Positions 12,759 through 14,303 of a stretch of 14,303 nt of DNA are shown here, piece by piece (positions within the stretch are counted from its first letter, which is position 1; every line of letters begins with the position of its first letter). The notes under the pieces are model-generated. The model did no database searches and had not been told where the DNA came from. It was given only the letters and a program-made list of their open reading frames with translations. The translations under genes and the position numbers were made by a program. The stretch spans positions 1 to 14,303 of the forward strand of contig JAJYEB010000008.1 of assembly GCA_021790375.1 (NCBI GenBank), read 5' to 3'. This stretch comes from Chloroflexota bacterium (GTDB taxonomy: Bacteria; Chloroflexota; Limnocylindria; Limnocylindrales; CSP1-4).

Positions 12759-13490
12759 GTGCGCCTGCTGCTCCGGTGGGCGGAGGTCGGCGTCGTCCGC
12801 GACGGGTGCATCGTGGCGCTTCGGATCGCGGACCGACAGCCCGAATGGGAGGACATTCGGCTGCACCACCTGGGGCAGGCGCCGCGGGTCGCGGACCGAT
12901 CGCCGGAGACTGGGCCGTGGTGGGGGGTGCCGGACGCTGAGCCGCCCCATGGCGATTGGGTCGTCACGGCCGAGGACATCGCCCAGTGGTACAAGGCACA
13001 CCCGGGAACGGTCCCGGGTTTCGACGTCACGCCCATCATCCTCGACGAACGACTGACCTCGGCCGCGGAGAACGTGCGAACCACCTACTCCGACGTGCCC
13101 GAGGTACTGATCCAGGACCAATTGCGGGGCTTGTGGGAGTCGCGTTTGTCCAAGTCCACCTGGTGCAAGTCGATGAGGGACGGGTTGGTGGATCGCATAG
13201 CTGCCTATCTGCCACTTCCGATGGGCGAGACGAGCACTGTCCCGGACGCGCGGCTCCTTCCGCGCCGACCGGGCCGTCCTGCCTGGACGAGGACGCTGTT
13301 CCTGGCGCGCTGGCAGGAGGCCGCGCGCATCGCCGCCGCGGACCCGGATGGCCCGAGGCGGCGGCTCGGACGTGATCCGTCCCTCGCCGACATCGCCGTC
13401 GTGTTTCGCAGCCTGGACGGCACGCAGGGGATGACCCCGGAGTCGTTGCGCAGATTGCGCCGGCGGTTCATGCCAACGACCGCCAAGTAG
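12759..13490 (+). CDS. Element-borne protein of unknown function with C-terminal HTH-like region
   Basis: Not recognised. From the GTG the product has 243 residues and no membrane segment or signal peptide. Residues 1-25 (RLLLRWAEVGVVRDGCIVALRIADR) look like paired strands. A Trp/Pro-rich stretch follows (~48-90: TGPWWGVPDAEPPHGDWVVTAEDIAQWYKAHPG). The middle is helical. Residues ~168-178 are basic (PRRPGRPAW). The C-terminal ~65 residues (WTRTLFLARWQEAARIAAADP, LGRDPSLADIAVVF, TPESLRRLRRRF) resemble a replication- or transcription-type HTH. ATG 12738 (250 aa) or ATG 12720 (256 aa, overlapping the integrase end by 11 bases) are other starts. The position just behind an integrase suggests a role in element control, replication or defence, but nothing in the sequence decides. 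Confidence 0.72.
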   Translation: MRLLLRWAEVGVVRDGCIVALRIADRQPEWEDIRLHHLGQAPRVADRSPETGPWWGVPDAEPPHGDWVVTAEDIAQWYKAHPGTVPGFDVTPIILDERLTSAAENVRTTYSDVPEVLIQDQLRGLWESRLSKSTWCKSMRDGLVDRIAAYLPLPMGETSTVPDARLLPRRPGRPAWTRTLFLARWQEAARIAAADPDGPRRRLGRDPSLADIAVVFRSLDGTQGMTPESLRRLRRRFMPTTAK

Positions 13491-13534
13491 CTCTGCCCCC
13501 GCTCGCGAATAAGAGACCGGTTTCGGCCCCTGAT

Positions 13535-13546
13535 ATCGGTCCCGAT
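13535..13546. repeat. Inverted repeat upstream of the RHH-like gene
   Basis: ATCGG-TC-CCGAT forms a perfect 5-base inverted repeat four bases before the start-site hairpin. Together they look like a two-part operator region for a small DNA-binding protein. Confidence 0.35.
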
Positions 13547-13549
13547 GCC

Positions 13550-13566
13550 GGGAGGACGATCCTCCC
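13550..13566 (+). promoter_or_regulatory. Hairpin/operator that contains the ribosome-binding site
   Basis: GGGAGGA-CGA-TCCTCCC is a perfect 7-base inverted repeat that ends directly against the ATG at 13567. The left arm is the Shine-Dalgarno sequence, so in RNA the right arm would mask it. As DNA it is a 17-base palindrome, a fitting operator for an autoregulating ribbon-helix-helix protein. Confidence 0.55.
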
Positions 13567-13779
13567 ATGAGCACCGGAGCACCTCGGAAGAGCCTGACGC
13601 TGGGCCTGCCAGCATCCGCGGCTGAGCAGCTGGCGGAGCTGGCGGATCGGGACCTCCGTTCCCCGTCGCATGAGGCCGCGGTCCTTCTCGTCGAGGCTAT
13701 CGACCGGGCCGTCCGTCGCCATAGGCGGAAGAGTAGGGCAGCGACCGCACTCGCTGACCTACTGGACACCCCGCGATGA
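13567..13779 (+). CDS. Small ribbon-helix-helix-like protein
   Basis: This 70-aa basic protein has the layout KSLTLGLPASAAEQLAELADRDLRSPSHEAAVLLVEAIDRAVRRHRRK. That is one beta-like strand (8-15), a helix (16-28), a short turn with SPSHEAA, and a second helix (33-50), followed by a basic tail and a last helix. This is the pattern of Arc/MetJ/CopG-type DNA-binding proteins, which act as dimers and often repress their own operons. The family is assigned by pattern only. The ATG follows the palindrome that carries its ribosome site. Its stop overlaps the start of the excisionase-like gene (ATGA), so the two are translationally coupled, and it may be a regulator or accessory of excision. An antitoxin role is possible in general for the family, but no toxin is adjacent. 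Confidence 0.68.
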   Translation: MSTGAPRKSLTLGLPASAAEQLAELADRDLRSPSHEAAVLLVEAIDRAVRRHRRKSRAATALADLLDTPR

Positions 13780-14138
13780 CCGCCGACTACGAGGCCGCCA
13801 TCCAGGCGGCCGCTGAGGAGTTCGCTAGCGCAATCATCGCCGCGGTGCGCGCCGAGTTGGCCAAGCAGCCGTCGTCGGGTCCGGCGCCCGAGCGCCTGTT
13901 CAGCATCGACGAGGCCGCGGCCGCACTCCACGTGGCGCGCTCGACCCTCTACCAGCTGATCGGCGCGGGCAAGCTGCGCAGCATCAAGGTCGGTCGCCGG
14001 CGGCTCGTGCCCGCGTCCAGCATCGCCGGGTTCACCACGGTGTCCAGGTCCGGACACGAGGATGGCCGCCGCGTCACTGATCCTGACCGCGGCGGCCGTG
14101 CCGGAGGGCAAGATGGTTTCGCATCCCCGACGGCCTGA
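13776..14138 (+). CDS. Excisionase-family HTH DNA-binding protein
   Basis: This 120-aa protein has an N-terminal helix (1-32, alanine-rich, AAIQAAAEEFASAIIAAVRAELAKQ), then the excisionase-type winged HTH of the HTH_17/MerR-like group at about 41-87: LFSIDEAAAALHVARSTLYQLIGAGKLRSIKVGRRRLVPASSIAGF. The C-terminal ~30 residues are Gly/Arg-rich and look disordered. Proteins of this kind act as recombination directionality factors that favour integrase-mediated excision, or as small transcription regulators. With a complete integrase upstream, an Xis role is the simplest reading. The ATG is coupled to the preceding RHH-like gene by a four-base overlap. The last 26 bases overlap the next frame. 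Confidence 0.77.
   Translation: MTADYEAAIQAAAEEFASAIIAAVRAELAKQPSSGPAPERLFSIDEAAAALHVARSTLYQLIGAGKLRSIKVGRRRLVPASSIAGFTTVSRSGHEDGRRVTDPDRGGRAGGQDGFASPTA
14103..14108 (+). promoter_or_regulatory. Ribosome-binding site for the terminal partial frame
   Basis: GGAGGG four bases before ATG 14113, inside the end of the excisionase-like gene. Confidence 0.5.
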
Positions 14139-14303
14139 TCCTACACCGCGGCCCGAGCTGCCGAACGCGCCTGCGCCGGACGCACCGACGAGCGAGTGGA
14201 CGAGGTTCCACGCGCAGTCTGCGGCGCATCGACGCGCGACCGCGACCGACGTGCGGGACACGGCGCTGCAGACACCCGCGCCAGAGCTCCGTCAATGGGA
14301 CGG
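14113..14303 (+). CDS. Partial CDS running off the window, unknown product
   Basis: An ATG at 14113 with GGAGGG just upstream opens a frame that stays free of stops to the last base (63 full codons). The visible part, MVSHPRRPDPTPRPELPNAP and onward, is proline-, alanine- and arginine-rich and looks like a disordered N-terminus, with a more helical EWTRFHAQSAAHRRATATDVRDTAL section. It overlaps the excisionase-like gene by 26 bases in another frame, as in tight element operons. No function can be assigned. In similar elements a replication or primase gene often follows Xis, but that is only an expectation. Confidence 0.55.
   Translation, partial: MVSHPRRPDPTPRPELPNAPAPDAPTSEWTRFHAQSAAHRRATATDVRDTALQTPAPELRQWD

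Noticed and set aside
13567..14138. Toxin-antitoxin pair
   Set aside because: The RHH-like protein could be an antitoxin by fold, but its coupled partner is an excisionase-type HTH protein, not a toxin family.
11348..14303. Second attachment site of the element
   Set aside because: I looked for a repeat of the tRNA 3' segment and found none in the window.
1..14303. CRISPR arrays, insertion sequences, rRNA
   Set aside because: No regularly spaced repeats, transposase motifs or rRNA-like conserved segments were seen on either strand.

Overview
The window is a GC-rich bacterial chromosome segment (coding third positions almost all G/C). The gene set is a divergent YchF, a DivIC/FtsB-like septum protein, MrfAB, a caa3-type CtaG, a flavin-binding PPOX-fold protein and a tRNA that encodes its own CCA. 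This would suit a high-GC Chloroflexota (Limnocylindria-like) or a deep actinobacterial lineage. That placement is inference from gene style only.

Positions 1-11100 look like ordinary chromosome. The window opens inside ychF, which lacks its first ~30 codons. It converges on a small acidic protein of unknown function. A PfkB-family sugar/nucleoside kinase lies divergent to that, and its tail overlaps the tail of mrfB. The minus-strand pair mrfA-mrfB (SF2 helicase plus DEDD exonuclease) matches the Bacillus mitomycin-repair pair YprA/YprB. A near-consensus LexA/SOS-type box sits in the mrfA leader, which suggests damage-inducible control. Divergent to mrfA are a DivIC/FtsB-like membrane coiled-coil gene, then a flavin-binding PPOX-fold gene joined by a 3-base overlap to an LPG-synthase-type membrane protein (flippase-like). 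ctaG (minus) and an M19 dipeptidase homologue (plus) are divergent. The dipeptidase homologue has lost three of its expected metal ligands.

Positions 11273-14303 are the end of an integrated element. A tRNA with anticodon CAU is followed at once by a complete tyrosine recombinase, an unrecognised 243-aa gene, a small ribbon-helix-helix-like gene translationally coupled to an excisionase-type HTH gene, and a reading frame that runs off the window end. Integration into the tRNA 3' end is the natural reading. No second attachment copy is inside the window, so the far end and most cargo lie beyond 14303.

Control signals recur. Several starts have a TANNNT -10 element only 6-10 bases upstream, which implies leaderless or nearly leaderless transcripts. 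The element genes instead have strong Shine-Dalgarno sequences, and one of these is folded into a perfect hairpin that touches the start codon. No CRISPR array, insertion sequence or rRNA was seen, and no gene-free stretch exceeds about 185 bases. I did not find a demonstrably new system. The best leads are the SOS-like box on mrfAB, the metal-ligand-deficient dipeptidase homologue, and the uncharacterised element genes with their hairpin-gated start.
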